64,000 nt of DNA, taken from contig CATBDC010000017.1 of assembly GCA_949502235.1 (NCBI GenBank), forward strand, positions 1-64,000. Direction: 5' to 3'. Positions 43,787 through 51,149 of this stretch are shown here, piece after piece (position 1 is the stretch's first letter; every line of letters begins with the position of its first letter). The notes under the pieces were generated by a model. It worked only from the letters and a program-made list of their open reading frames with translations, was not told where the DNA came from and searched no databases. The DNA comes from an uncultured Lachnospiraceae bacterium. GTDB taxonomy: Bacteria; Bacillota; Clostridia; Lachnospirales; Lachnospiraceae. The position numbers were made by a program, and so were the translations under genes.

Positions 43787-44887
43787 GTGAGAAAATTAGG
43801 GGTTCATGAAATAGAGGATATTGCCCTTGGGGCAGCGCTCCTCGGTGCCGGAGGAGGCGGAGATCCTTATGTGGGGAAGCTTGTAGCTCTCGGGGCAGTA
43901 AAGGAATGTGGAGAGGTTACACTTTTAAGCCCTGACGAGGTTCCTGATGATGCTCTTATTGTGCCCATTGCCATGATGGGGGCGCCTACCGTTCTGGCGG
44001 AAAAGGGGATCGGGGGTAAAGAATACCGGACACTTTTTGAGATGGTTTCCCGGTTTTTCGGGAAGGATATCTATGCATTTATGCCAATCGAGGCAGGCGG
44101 GGTGAACTCCATGCTGCCCATTGCGGCCAGCGCAAGACTTAACCTTCCCCTTGTGGACGCAGATGGCATGGGACGGGCATTTCCGGAGCTTCAAATGGTT
44201 ACATTTACAATGGGAGGTATGAGTGCTTCTCCCATGGCGCTGACAGATGAAAAGGGAAACAGCGTCATTTTTGAGACAATTACAAATAAATGGACAGAGG
44301 AGCTTGCAAGGGCAGTTACCATGAGCTGCGGCGGCGCGGTATCCGTTTCTCTATATCCCATGACAGGAGCACAGCTTAAAGAGTATGCAGTCCGGGATAT
44401 CGTGACAAGGAGCCAGAGGCTGGGAGAGGCGATTCGGACAGTAAAAAACAGCGCGGACAAATCCCCGGAGGAGCATTTCCTTGAGGCGGCCGAAGGATAT
44501 AAGCTGTTTAAAGGAAAAATTGCAGATGTATTAAGAGAAACACGGGCGGGCTTTAATTTCGGGAAGGTAATCCTGGAGGGAATCGGAGAATGTAAGGGGA
44601 AAAACGCTTATGTGGAGTTTCAGAATGAAAACCTTGTGGCATCTGTAGAAGGGGTGATTGTGGCAACAACTCCGGATCTCATCTGCCTTGTAGATACGGA
44701 GACATTTGTACCTGTTACAACGGATGCTTTAAAATACGGAAAGAGAGTACTCTTAGTGGGGCTTAGGTGCTTTGAAAAATGGCGATCCGAGGAAGGAATA
44801 GAGCTTGTGGGGCCGAGATATTTTGGGTGCGATACAGATTATATTCCGCTGGAGGAACGGTGCAAAGGAGGTCTTTATCATGTATAA
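43787..44887 (+). CDS. DUF917-family protein
   Basis: A 366-residue soluble protein of the DUF917 family. It starts with LGVHEIEDIALGAALLGAGGGGDPYVGKL, then MMGAPTVLAEKGIGG near residue 65, FMPIEAGGVNSMLPIAASA near 98 and DADGMGRAFPELQM near 125; these are the family's most conserved stretches. DUF917 proteins are almost always paired with hydantoinase/oxoprolinase proteins, as here, and probably form a complex acting on cyclic amides. The exact substrate is unknown. A GTG start at 43787 follows AAAGGAG by nine bases. The end overlaps the next gene by eight bases. Confidence 0.86.
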   Translation: MRKLGVHEIEDIALGAALLGAGGGGDPYVGKLVALGAVKECGEVTLLSPDEVPDDALIVPIAMMGAPTVLAEKGIGGKEYRTLFEMVSRFFGKDIYAFMPIEAGGVNSMLPIAASARLNLPLVDADGMGRAFPELQMVTFTMGGMSASPMALTDEKGNSVIFETITNKWTEELARAVTMSCGGAVSVSLYPMTGAQLKEYAVRDIVTRSQRLGEAIRTVKNSADKSPEEHFLEAAEGYKLFKGKIADVLRETRAGFNFGKVILEGIGECKGKNAYVEFQNENLVASVEGVIVATTPDLICLVDTETFVPVTTDALKYGKRVLLVGLRCFEKWRSEEGIELVGPRYFGCDTDYIPLEERCKGGLYHV

Positions 44888-46439
44888 GCTTGGAATAGAT
44901 GTGGGCGGTACAAATACAGATGCAGTTTTGATTGACGAGAATCTGCATGTGGCGGCAGATATAAAATTTCCTACCTCAGAAGATATTTATGACGGGATTC
45001 TGGGTGCACTGCGGGAGGTTCTTAAGGTGTCGGGGATCCGGCGGGAGGAAATCGGACAGGCTATGCTGGGCACGACCCAGTGTACCAATGCGATTGTGGA
45101 GCGTAAAAATCTTGCACCCATTGGAATTCTGCGTATCGGCGCGCCTGCAACCCTAAGTATTCCTCCTATGGTGGACTGGGCGGAGGAAATCAGCAGGATA
45201 GCCGAAGGCACTGTTATCGTGGGCGGCGGTCTTGAATATGACGGAAAGGAGCTCTCACCCTTTGACAAGGAAAAAGCCGCGCAGTTTTTCAGGGAGATGA
45301 AGGAAAAGGGCGTGAAGTCAATCGCCATTTCCTGCGTATTTTCTACGGTGAGAAATGAACATGAATTAGAGGCGGCGAAGCTGTGCCGGGAGATTATGGG
45401 AGAGGATGTACATATATCCATTTCCAGTGAAATCGGATCCATGGGGCTCATTGAAAGAGAAAATGCTACAATATTAAATGCTGCGCTCTGGAGGGTGGCA
45501 GAGCAGTTTACAGAAGGCTTTGCAAAAAGCCTTGCCGAAGAAGGAATTACAGACGCAGATATTTACCTTTCCCAGAATGACGGCACCCTTATGACAATGG
45601 AGCATGCCAGGAAGTATCCGATTCTCACTGTAGCCTGCGGCCCCACGAACTCTATCCGCGGAGCAAGCTATCTAAGCGGGCTTAAAGATGCAATCGTAGT
45701 GGATGTGGGAGGCACTACCACCGATTTTGGAGTGATTCAGAACAGCTTTCCGAGAGAATCAAGCGTGGCAGTAACCATCGGCGGCGTGCGTACCAATTTC
45801 CGGATGCCGGACATCATATCTATCGGCCTTGGCGGTGGTTCTATTGTAAGAGAGAAGGAAAACGGTGAGGTAACCGTAGGACCAGACAGCGTTGGCTATG
45901 AGATTACCGAAAAAGCATTGATCTTCGGCGGCGATGTCATGACCGCAACAGACATAGCAGTGCGTCTTAACATGGCGGACATCGGAGATGCCTCTAAGGT
46001 AGAAAAGATTCCCCTTGCATTTGCAGAAAAAGCAATGGAAGTCCTCCGCCAGATGGCGGAGGAAGGAATTGACACTATGAAGGTATCAAATGCAGACTGT
46101 GAGGTAGTGTTAGTAGGAGGCGGTTCCATCATCCTTCCAGAAGATATAAAAGGAGCAGCCGCAGTGAGAAAGCCAGAGCATTTCGGCTGTGCCAACGCAA
46201 TCGGATCCGCAATCTCCAAGGTAAGCGGCACACTGGAAAAACTGATTAATTATGACGAAACACCAAGAGACGAAGCCCTTGCAAAAGCAAAGGAAGAGGC
46301 AAAGGAACTGGCAGCCGCCGCAGGCGCAGTCCCGGAAACCATAGAGATTATTGAGGTAGAAGACGTGCCTCTGGCATACTATCAGGGGAACACCAACCGG
46401 GTCAAAGTAAAAGCCGCAGGCGAGTTGGGGACAGGGTAA
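44880..46439 (+). CDS. Hydantoinase/oxoprolinase family protein
   Basis: A 519-residue protein of the HyuA/N-methylhydantoinase A family, ATP-dependent enzymes that open five-membered cyclic amides such as hydantoins or 5-oxoproline. Visible are LGIDVGGTNTDAVLID at the N-terminus (ribonuclease-H/actin-type phosphate loop), GTTQCTNAIVERKNLAPIG near 66, SSEIGSMGLIERENATILNA near 182 and VVDVGGTTTDFGV near 275. A longer frame begins at 44805, but AAAGGAGG precedes the ATG at 44880. The last codons (ELGTG and stop) are part of an 82-base palindrome. A second (HyuB-like) subunit is not adjacent. Confidence 0.88.
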   Translation: MYKLGIDVGGTNTDAVLIDENLHVAADIKFPTSEDIYDGILGALREVLKVSGIRREEIGQAMLGTTQCTNAIVERKNLAPIGILRIGAPATLSIPPMVDWAEEISRIAEGTVIVGGGLEYDGKELSPFDKEKAAQFFREMKEKGVKSIAISCVFSTVRNEHELEAAKLCREIMGEDVHISISSEIGSMGLIERENATILNAALWRVAEQFTEGFAKSLAEEGITDADIYLSQNDGTLMTMEHARKYPILTVACGPTNSIRGASYLSGLKDAIVVDVGGTTTDFGVIQNSFPRESSVAVTIGGVRTNFRMPDIISIGLGGGSIVREKENGEVTVGPDSVGYEITEKALIFGGDVMTATDIAVRLNMADIGDASKVEKIPLAFAEKAMEVLRQMAEEGIDTMKVSNADCEVVLVGGGSIILPEDIKGAAAVRKPEHFGCANAIGSAISKVSGTLEKLINYDETPRDEALAKAKEEAKELAAAAGAVPETIEIIEVEDVPLAYYQGNTNRVKVKAAGELGTG

Positions 46440-46506
46440 ATTGAAATCCGGGACGGAGTAAAATTCATTTTACTCCGTCCCGGATTTCAATTTACCCTGT
46501 CCCCAA
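46425..46506. repeat. 82-base perfect palindrome shared by two convergent gene ends
   Basis: Forty bases (46425-46464) are exactly complementary to 46467-46506 with only TC between them. It contains GGGGACAGGGTAAA and GGGACGGAGTAAAA nested in each arm. The left arm supplies the final codons and TAA of the hydantoinase; the right arm supplies the final codons and TGA of the minus-strand anti-sigma gene. It may also end both transcripts. Confidence 0.92.
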
Positions 46507-47974
46507 TGCGTACGTATCCGGTTTTTAGTCCTTCTTCAGAAAAGATCCCGTCTCCGCGGAAATCCAGATAAAGCTTATCCAGCTCGTCTTCGTTGACGAT
46601 CCATGCAAGGTGCATAGTTACACTTTCTCCGGGCTTTATCTCAGGAATATAGTTATTGTGCTTTTGCCCGCCGGAAATATCATGGTAAAGCATTTCATAT
46701 CTTACGCCAATATGCTCATTTTCTACATAATCACAGGTGTCGTCTGCCCGGTTGAATATTTTATAGGTGTTTCCTTCCTTCACAATCGGTATAAGGGGAA
46801 CCATAAACCATGCATTATGTACTGCTTCTGTACCAGGATTTGAAAATTCTACGGTGGCATATACCAGCTTTAAAGAGGTTTCTTCTGTTCGGACGAGCTC
46901 TGGCATTGTGCTTACCCCGTCTCCGTCTTTCATATAATACAGTGTATCAGATATAAGCTTCCCGTCCGGGCCGATGAGCTCTGCCATGTAATCGGGGATT
47001 GCCTCTTCTTTTGTTAAGAGTGAAAGGTCGTCTGCTGTCTGTATGTCTGTGACAGTGGCTTCCAGCTCAATATCAGTCATATCCGCGTCTAAAAAGCTGT
47101 GGATTTTGAACTTTTCGCCGATTTGATGTGTATTTGCCATTTGCTCTTCGCTTGCTTCCGTGAAATAGTAATCGTCCTCTGCAGATGCAGACTCATCTCC
47201 CTTCTCTCTGGGTTCGTTCAGAGCATCAACAAATTCACTCCAGAGGGGTAATTCATCTGCTGCCGTCATGTTTCCGGTAGGGGTAAGTGAAATGTTTTCT
47301 GCCATTTTTAGCAGCTCATCCTTGTCGGCATGTCCCCAGGAGCTGACGGAGAATATCTGGTTTATGTCTTCATACAGAATATAGACGGTCTCATTTTTCC
47401 AGTCCGGATCCACTGCAGAAACATGATAAGTAGTCCTGACATAAACGGCATCGTGTCCGTTTATGGTAAGAGGTTCAGTATCCTCAACATAGAATATGGT
47501 CAGCGGATCTGCCTGGTCGGCCAGCCAGGGGCCCTCTGTATAGTAGCCTGCTTCATCCTGCCCGGGATCAATATAAAAGTGTTTCTTTTCCGGGTTTTCT
47601 ATGAACCCTTCCGGGATATAATTGACGCTCAGTATGGTTTCCGGCACCTCCCGCGGAAGCTCTTCGTCAGAGGAAATCTGAAGGTTTGCCTGATATTCCT
47701 TTTCTTTTTTTATCTGCATCTGGTAAATGCGTTCGGCCGCAAATACGGTTCCGCTGATACATAAGATTGCCGCAGCAGCCAATACGGCGGCTTTTTTAAA
47801 TGACAGAGGCTTCTTTCGTCTGCCCGTTTTCTTCTGCATGGCAGATACTGTTTCATTCTGCTGCTTTAGAAGCTTTAATGTTTCTTCTGTACGGTTTTTG
47901 ACTGCATCAGGTGCATGTGTATTCTTATAAATGGAGCGTATCCTTTGCTCCTGTTTTTGCTCATTGATATTCAT
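46487..47974 (-). CDS. Probable anti-sigma factor with extracellular domain
   Basis: A 495-residue single-pass membrane protein. The cytoplasmic part (about 1-60) is charged and helical. One helix (about 62-80, AAVLAAAAILCISGTVFAA) leads to a large extracellular region. Its first part (about 100-235) looks like a DUF4367-type domain (LSVNYIPEGF, VYVRTTYHV), and the second resembles the beta-rich domain of DUF4179/DUF5643-type proteins. The start overlaps the stop of an ECF sigma factor by four bases, the usual sigma/anti-sigma arrangement. No canonical zinc-binding anti-sigma motif is seen. The final residues GDRVN come from the palindromic repeat. Confidence 0.78.
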   Translation of the reverse strand: MNINEQKQEQRIRSIYKNTHAPDAVKNRTEETLKLLKQQNETVSAMQKKTGRRKKPLSFKKAAVLAAAAILCISGTVFAAERIYQMQIKKEKEYQANLQISSDEELPREVPETILSVNYIPEGFIENPEKKHFYIDPGQDEAGYYTEGPWLADQADPLTIFYVEDTEPLTINGHDAVYVRTTYHVSAVDPDWKNETVYILYEDINQIFSVSSWGHADKDELLKMAENISLTPTGNMTAADELPLWSEFVDALNEPREKGDESASAEDDYYFTEASEEQMANTHQIGEKFKIHSFLDADMTDIELEATVTDIQTADDLSLLTKEEAIPDYMAELIGPDGKLISDTLYYMKDGDGVSTMPELVRTEETSLKLVYATVEFSNPGTEAVHNAWFMVPLIPIVKEGNTYKIFNRADDTCDYVENEHIGVRYEMLYHDISGGQKHNNYIPEIKPGESVTMHLAWIVNEDELDKLYLDFRGDGIFSEEGLKTGYVRIGDRVN

Positions 47975-48456
47975 AAGCTCTTTAATACCTCCTTCCGGCC
48001 TCTTACAAGGCGCTGTTTTACTGCGTCTTCTGAAATTTCCAAAATCTGTGAAATCTCACGGATGGTATAGCTGTCGCCATAGTATAAGGCCATTACCATC
48101 CGGTTCGCCTCGCTAAGTCCCTTAAGCATTGCCTTAAACATAATGTTTTCCTCCATATTTTCAGTACAGGGCTCTGGAATGTGCTCCAGACTTTCCACCG
48201 GCTGCTTTCTGCGGAGCAATTCATTACACTTATTAATTAGAATGCGTATCATCCAGGTCTTAAAATATTTTGGCTCCTTTAGAGTATTCCGTTTTTCCCA
48301 GCCGGTCAGAAGCGTTTCCTGAATGGCATCTGCCGCATCCTCATCGCTGTACAGCCTGCTTCTGGCGATTCGGTAGAAGCAGTCCTGATAAATGTGGATC
48401 AGTTCACCGAAAGCTTCGGCATCTCCCTGCTGCATTTGTTTTACCAAATTAATCAT
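47971..48456 (-). CDS. ECF-type RNA polymerase sigma factor
   Basis: A 161-residue sigma-70 family member. Region 2 lies at about 8-75 (GDAEAFGELIHIYQDCFYRIARSR, DAADAIQETLLTGWEK, FKTWMIRILINKC) and region 4 at about 108-158 (LSEANRMVMALYYGDSYT, IREISQILEISEDAVKQRL). The frame extends to 48558, and an ATG at 48471 is also possible. I prefer 48456 because GGAGAC lies about six bases before it. It should direct transcription of its own operon with the membrane anti-sigma protein. The signal sensed is unknown. Confidence 0.9.
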   Translation of the reverse strand: MINLVKQMQQGDAEAFGELIHIYQDCFYRIARSRLYSDEDAADAIQETLLTGWEKRNTLKEPKYFKTWMIRILINKCNELLRRKQPVESLEHIPEPCTENMEENIMFKAMLKGLSEANRMVMALYYGDSYTIREISQILEISEDAVKQRLVRGRKEVLKSL

Positions 48457-48551
48457 TTGTACTGTCTCCATAAATTTTTTTACATGCATTATAATAGCTA
48501 TTATACCTATTAGATGTGTGAAATGGGGAAAAAGGTGACATGAAAATTTTG

Positions 48552-48580
48552 TTGACATTTTTCCCTAAAAGTGATAAAAA
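48552..48580 (+). promoter_or_regulatory. Promoter for the lysine-riboswitch transcript
   Basis: A consensus TTGACA at 48552-48557 with a 17-base spacer to an A/T-rich -10 (TAAAAA, 48575-48580; GATAAA is offset by two). About 25 bases before the riboswitch. Confidence 0.5.
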
Positions 48581-48602
48581 TGTATATATGAATAAGGAAG
48601 CT

Positions 48603-48764
48603 TGATAGAGGCGCGGATTTCATCAGTACCAGAGGGCAAATAGTCGGGGAGACTGTCCTTTAGGGAAAGGGGAATCTGCCGAAGGGATGTCTGTACCCCA
48701 TACAGGATCCCTGGGACGCAGGCAGAATATGCTGCGGACTGTCACAAAAGTGGAGCGCTATCGG
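48603..48764 (+). ncRNA. Lysine riboswitch (L box)
   Basis: The conserved L-box parts occur in order: TGATAGAGGCGCG with AGTA, then AAAGGGGAATCTGCCGAAG, then CCCTGGG, then GGACTGTCACA and GTGGAGCGCTATC, whose end closes stem P1 with the GATAGAG at the start. It lies 163 bases before the NhaC-family gene on the same strand. Lysine binding would be expected to favour the downstream terminator and shut off uptake. Confidence 0.93.
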
Positions 48765-48810
48765 AGTATGATTTATATATTTGCATGTTTTTAATGGGTA
48801 AATATAGACG

Positions 48811-48861
48811 GGATTATGCCATGGGCGCGCCGCGAAAAGCGTTGTTCATGGTATTTTTTAT
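48811..48861 (+). terminator. Riboswitch expression platform, putative terminator
   Basis: ATGCCATG (48816-48823) pairs with CATGGTAT (48847-48854), with one G-T pair and an inner CGC/GCG, followed by TTTTTTA. The stretch ACGGGAT just before it matches ATCCCGT near 48875, which could be part of an alternative fold. The platform overlaps the longest reading frame, supporting a later start for the gene. Confidence 0.55.
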
Positions 48862-48926
48862 ACTTAAAAATATCCCGTGATTTATGCAGATTGCGGGAGA
48901 TTAAGAAAGAAGAGAAAGGACATAAG

Positions 48927-50534
48927 ATGATGAGAGGAAAAAAGAAAACATTTGTGGGCGCATTTATATTTCTTTGTATATTAATGTGCAGCTCCATGAC
49001 CGTATTTGCGGCAGATGAGGCCGCAGAGTATGTGCCGGACATGTACGCAACCTTCTGGGCGCTGATTCCGCCGGTGGTTGCTATTGTGCTGGCGCTTATT
49101 ACAAAGGAGGTATACAGCTCCCTGTTTGTAGGTATTGTGATTGGAGGCCTGTTCTATTCAGGCTTTCAGTTTGAGCTTACCGTTACCCATGTATTTCAGG
49201 ACGGCATCGTAGGAGTATTGTCTGACAGCTATAATGTGGGTATTCTGGTATTCCTTGTTGTTCTTGGAATTCTGGTATGCATGATGAACAAGGCAGGAGG
49301 CTCCGCGGCATTTGGCCGGTGGGCAGGCGAGCATATTAAGAGCCGTGTGGGCGCGCAGCTTGCGACAGTTGCTCTGGGCGTGCTGATTTTCATTGACGAC
49401 TATTTTAACTGCCTGACTGTAGGAAGTGTCATGCGGCCGGTGACAGACAAGCACAATGTATCAAGGGCAAAGCTTTCTTACCTTATTGACGCTACGGCGG
49501 CCCCGGTGTGCATCATAGCGCCGATTTCCTCCTGGGCGGCGGCAGTCACAGGCTTTGTAGAGGGAGAGGACGGATTCTCCATTTTCATCCGCGCCATTCC
49601 CTATAACTATTACGCACTGCTTACGATTGTCATGATGATTACAATCATCGTTTTAAATATTGATTTCGGCCAGATGAAGCTCCATGAAGAAAATGCGCTG
49701 AAGGGTGATTTATATACAACTCCTGACAGGCCGTATGCAAACGCAGAGGAGGATGTGACGGACAGCAAAGGTACGGTGATTGACCTTGTGTTCCCGATTG
49801 TCGTTCTGATTATCTGCTGTGTTATTGGCATGATCTATACAGGCGGCTTCTTTTCAGGTGCAGGCTTTGTGGAGGCATTTTCAGGAAGCGATGCATCGGT
49901 AGGACTGATGCTTGGAAGCTTCTTTGGATTTCTGATTACAATTGTATTTTACGCGGTAAGAAAGGTGCTTAAGTTCAGTGAATCTATGGCGTGTGTACCG
50001 GATGGGTTTAAGGCTATGGTTCCTGCAATCTTAATCCTTACCTTTGCATGGACCCTGAAGGCTATGACAGACAGTCTGGGTGCGGCGGAGTATGTTGCGG
50101 GAGTCATGGAAAGTGCAGCAGGGGGACTTGTAAGCCTTCTTCCGGCAATCATTTTCCTGGTGGGGTGTTTCCTTGCTTTTGCAACCGGAACCTCCTGGGG
50201 AACCTTTGGCATCCTGATCCCTATTGTTGTGGCAGTATTTGCAGGAACCAATGAAAATATGATGATCATGTCAATTTCTGCATGTATGGCGGGGGCTGTG
50301 TGCGGCGACCACTGCTCGCCTATTTCTGATACGACCATTATGGCGTCTGCGGGAGCCCAGTGCAATCATGTAAATCACGTTGCGACCCAGCTTCCCTATG
50401 CAGTGACCGTTGCTGCCGTATCCTTTGTTACCTATGCTATTGCAGGATTTATCAGGAATCCGTTTATCTGCCTGCCGATTGGGGTTGCGCTGATGGTGGG
50501 GACACTGGTGGTAATCAAGAAAATTGTGAAGTAG
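48927..50534 (+). CDS. NhaC-family antiporter, probable lysine transporter
   Basis: A 535-residue polytopic membrane protein of the NhaC Na+/H+ antiporter family with an N-terminal signal-like helix (about 8-26, ending TVFAADEA). Features include LIPPVVAIVLALITKEVY near 47, VLIFIDDYFNCLTVGSVMRPV near 155 with the acidic ion site, and GDHCSPISDTTIMAS near 455. Related NhaC proteins controlled by lysine riboswitches are considered lysine transporters. The riboswitch just upstream makes lysine uptake the best guess over pH homeostasis. The reading frame extends to 48816 through the terminator; AAAGGACATAAG supports the ATG at 48927. Confidence 0.87.
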   Translation: MMRGKKKTFVGAFIFLCILMCSSMTVFAADEAAEYVPDMYATFWALIPPVVAIVLALITKEVYSSLFVGIVIGGLFYSGFQFELTVTHVFQDGIVGVLSDSYNVGILVFLVVLGILVCMMNKAGGSAAFGRWAGEHIKSRVGAQLATVALGVLIFIDDYFNCLTVGSVMRPVTDKHNVSRAKLSYLIDATAAPVCIIAPISSWAAAVTGFVEGEDGFSIFIRAIPYNYYALLTIVMMITIIVLNIDFGQMKLHEENALKGDLYTTPDRPYANAEEDVTDSKGTVIDLVFPIVVLIICCVIGMIYTGGFFSGAGFVEAFSGSDASVGLMLGSFFGFLITIVFYAVRKVLKFSESMACVPDGFKAMVPAILILTFAWTLKAMTDSLGAAEYVAGVMESAAGGLVSLLPAIIFLVGCFLAFATGTSWGTFGILIPIVVAVFAGTNENMMIMSISACMAGAVCGDHCSPISDTTIMASAGAQCNHVNHVATQLPYAVTVAAVSFVTYAIAGFIRNPFICLPIGVALMVGTLVVIKKIVK

Positions 50535-50547
50535 AAGTGGGGAGGAC

Positions 50548-50797
50548 GGCCGCCCGGCCAGAAGCCCCGCGCAGCTAAAAAGACGCCGGTGCGAGAAATA
50601 TTTTACACGCAAACGGGACAACATTCCATCGAACTACCTGCTGACAAAGACTAAGACATTCAGGAGAGCCTTCATGTCTAAGTCTTTGTAGGCAGGGGAT
50701 TTCGATTCCATTAAAAACGTCCCTGAATTGTTTGCTTTGTAAAATATTTCTCGCACCGGCGTCTTTTTAGCTGCGCGGGGCTTCTGACCGGGCGGCC
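50548..50797. repeat. Large structured inverted-repeat element, copy B
   Basis: Sixty-base arms (50548-50607 and 50738-50797) are complementary except for one position and enclose a 130-base core (50608-50737) homologous to the core at 15218-15347. The arms are G/C-rich at the base (GGCCGCCCGG) and A/T-rich near the core, and do not resemble the arms of copy A. At the arm-core junction both copies have the same asymmetric bulge (C on the left, TT on the right). It begins 14 bases after the NhaC stop. No gene lies within. Confidence 0.9.
50608..50737 (+). ncRNA. Candidate structured RNA core (copy B)
   Basis: Pairs seen: GCAAAC/GTTTGC, GGGAC/GTCCC, ATCGAA/TTCGAT, CCTGC/GCAGG, and a long apical stem CAAAGACTAAGACAT/ATGTCTAAGTCTTTG with a single A-A mismatch, capped by AGG-AGAG-CCT. 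The core aligns to copy A without gaps. Strand taken from the upstream gene and not proven. Confidence 0.6.
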
Positions 50798-50819
50798 TGT
50801 TTGACGGCGGGCGGCAGTT

Positions 50820-51093
50820 GTAAAATTTGCGAAGCGATTTTTACATAGATTTGCGAAGGTTACGGGAGCACCCGTAGGGTTTGAACAGTAACAGTGTTTA
50901 AACAGGACTTGGAATATTCTGGCGGAAAGGATGGAAGAATGATATAAAAGGTGATATAATGTTACTGTTTACACAGGACTTTGCATTTACTGCAAAGTCC
51001 GTAAGAACATGATTCAGGAGTGAGCAAAACCCATTCGCGAAGCGAATTATAAATGGATTTGCGAAGGTTACTGTGTATGGAGTGAGCAGTAAC
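50820..51093. repeat. Composite array of palindromic modules before the M16C gene
   Basis: Module one (about 50830-50892) and module two (about 51036-51093) share GCGAAGCGA, GATTTGCGAAGGTTAC and an ending TGARCAGTAAC. Between them lies TTACTGTTTAC plus the hairpin GGACTTTGCA/TGCAAAGTCC (50976-51000), near-identical to the unit at 41013-41082. Small hairpins ACGGG/CCCGT (50862-50875) and ATTCGC/GCGAAT (51032-51046) are also present. The last module is the palindrome GTTACTG (51067-51073)/CAGTAAC (51087-51093). A TATAAT at 50955-50960 is the best promoter candidate for the next gene. No protein is encoded here. Confidence 0.75.
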
Positions 51094-51149
51094 GATATCA
51101 TGCATATATTGCATGTTTCAGGAGTGGAAAGGAGTTTGTTAAAAAGAGT

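Noticed and set aside
48816-48926. Upstream extension of the NhaC-family gene
   Set aside because: It begins in the riboswitch terminator, lacks a ribosome site, and the ATG at 48927 has one followed by a normal N-terminus.
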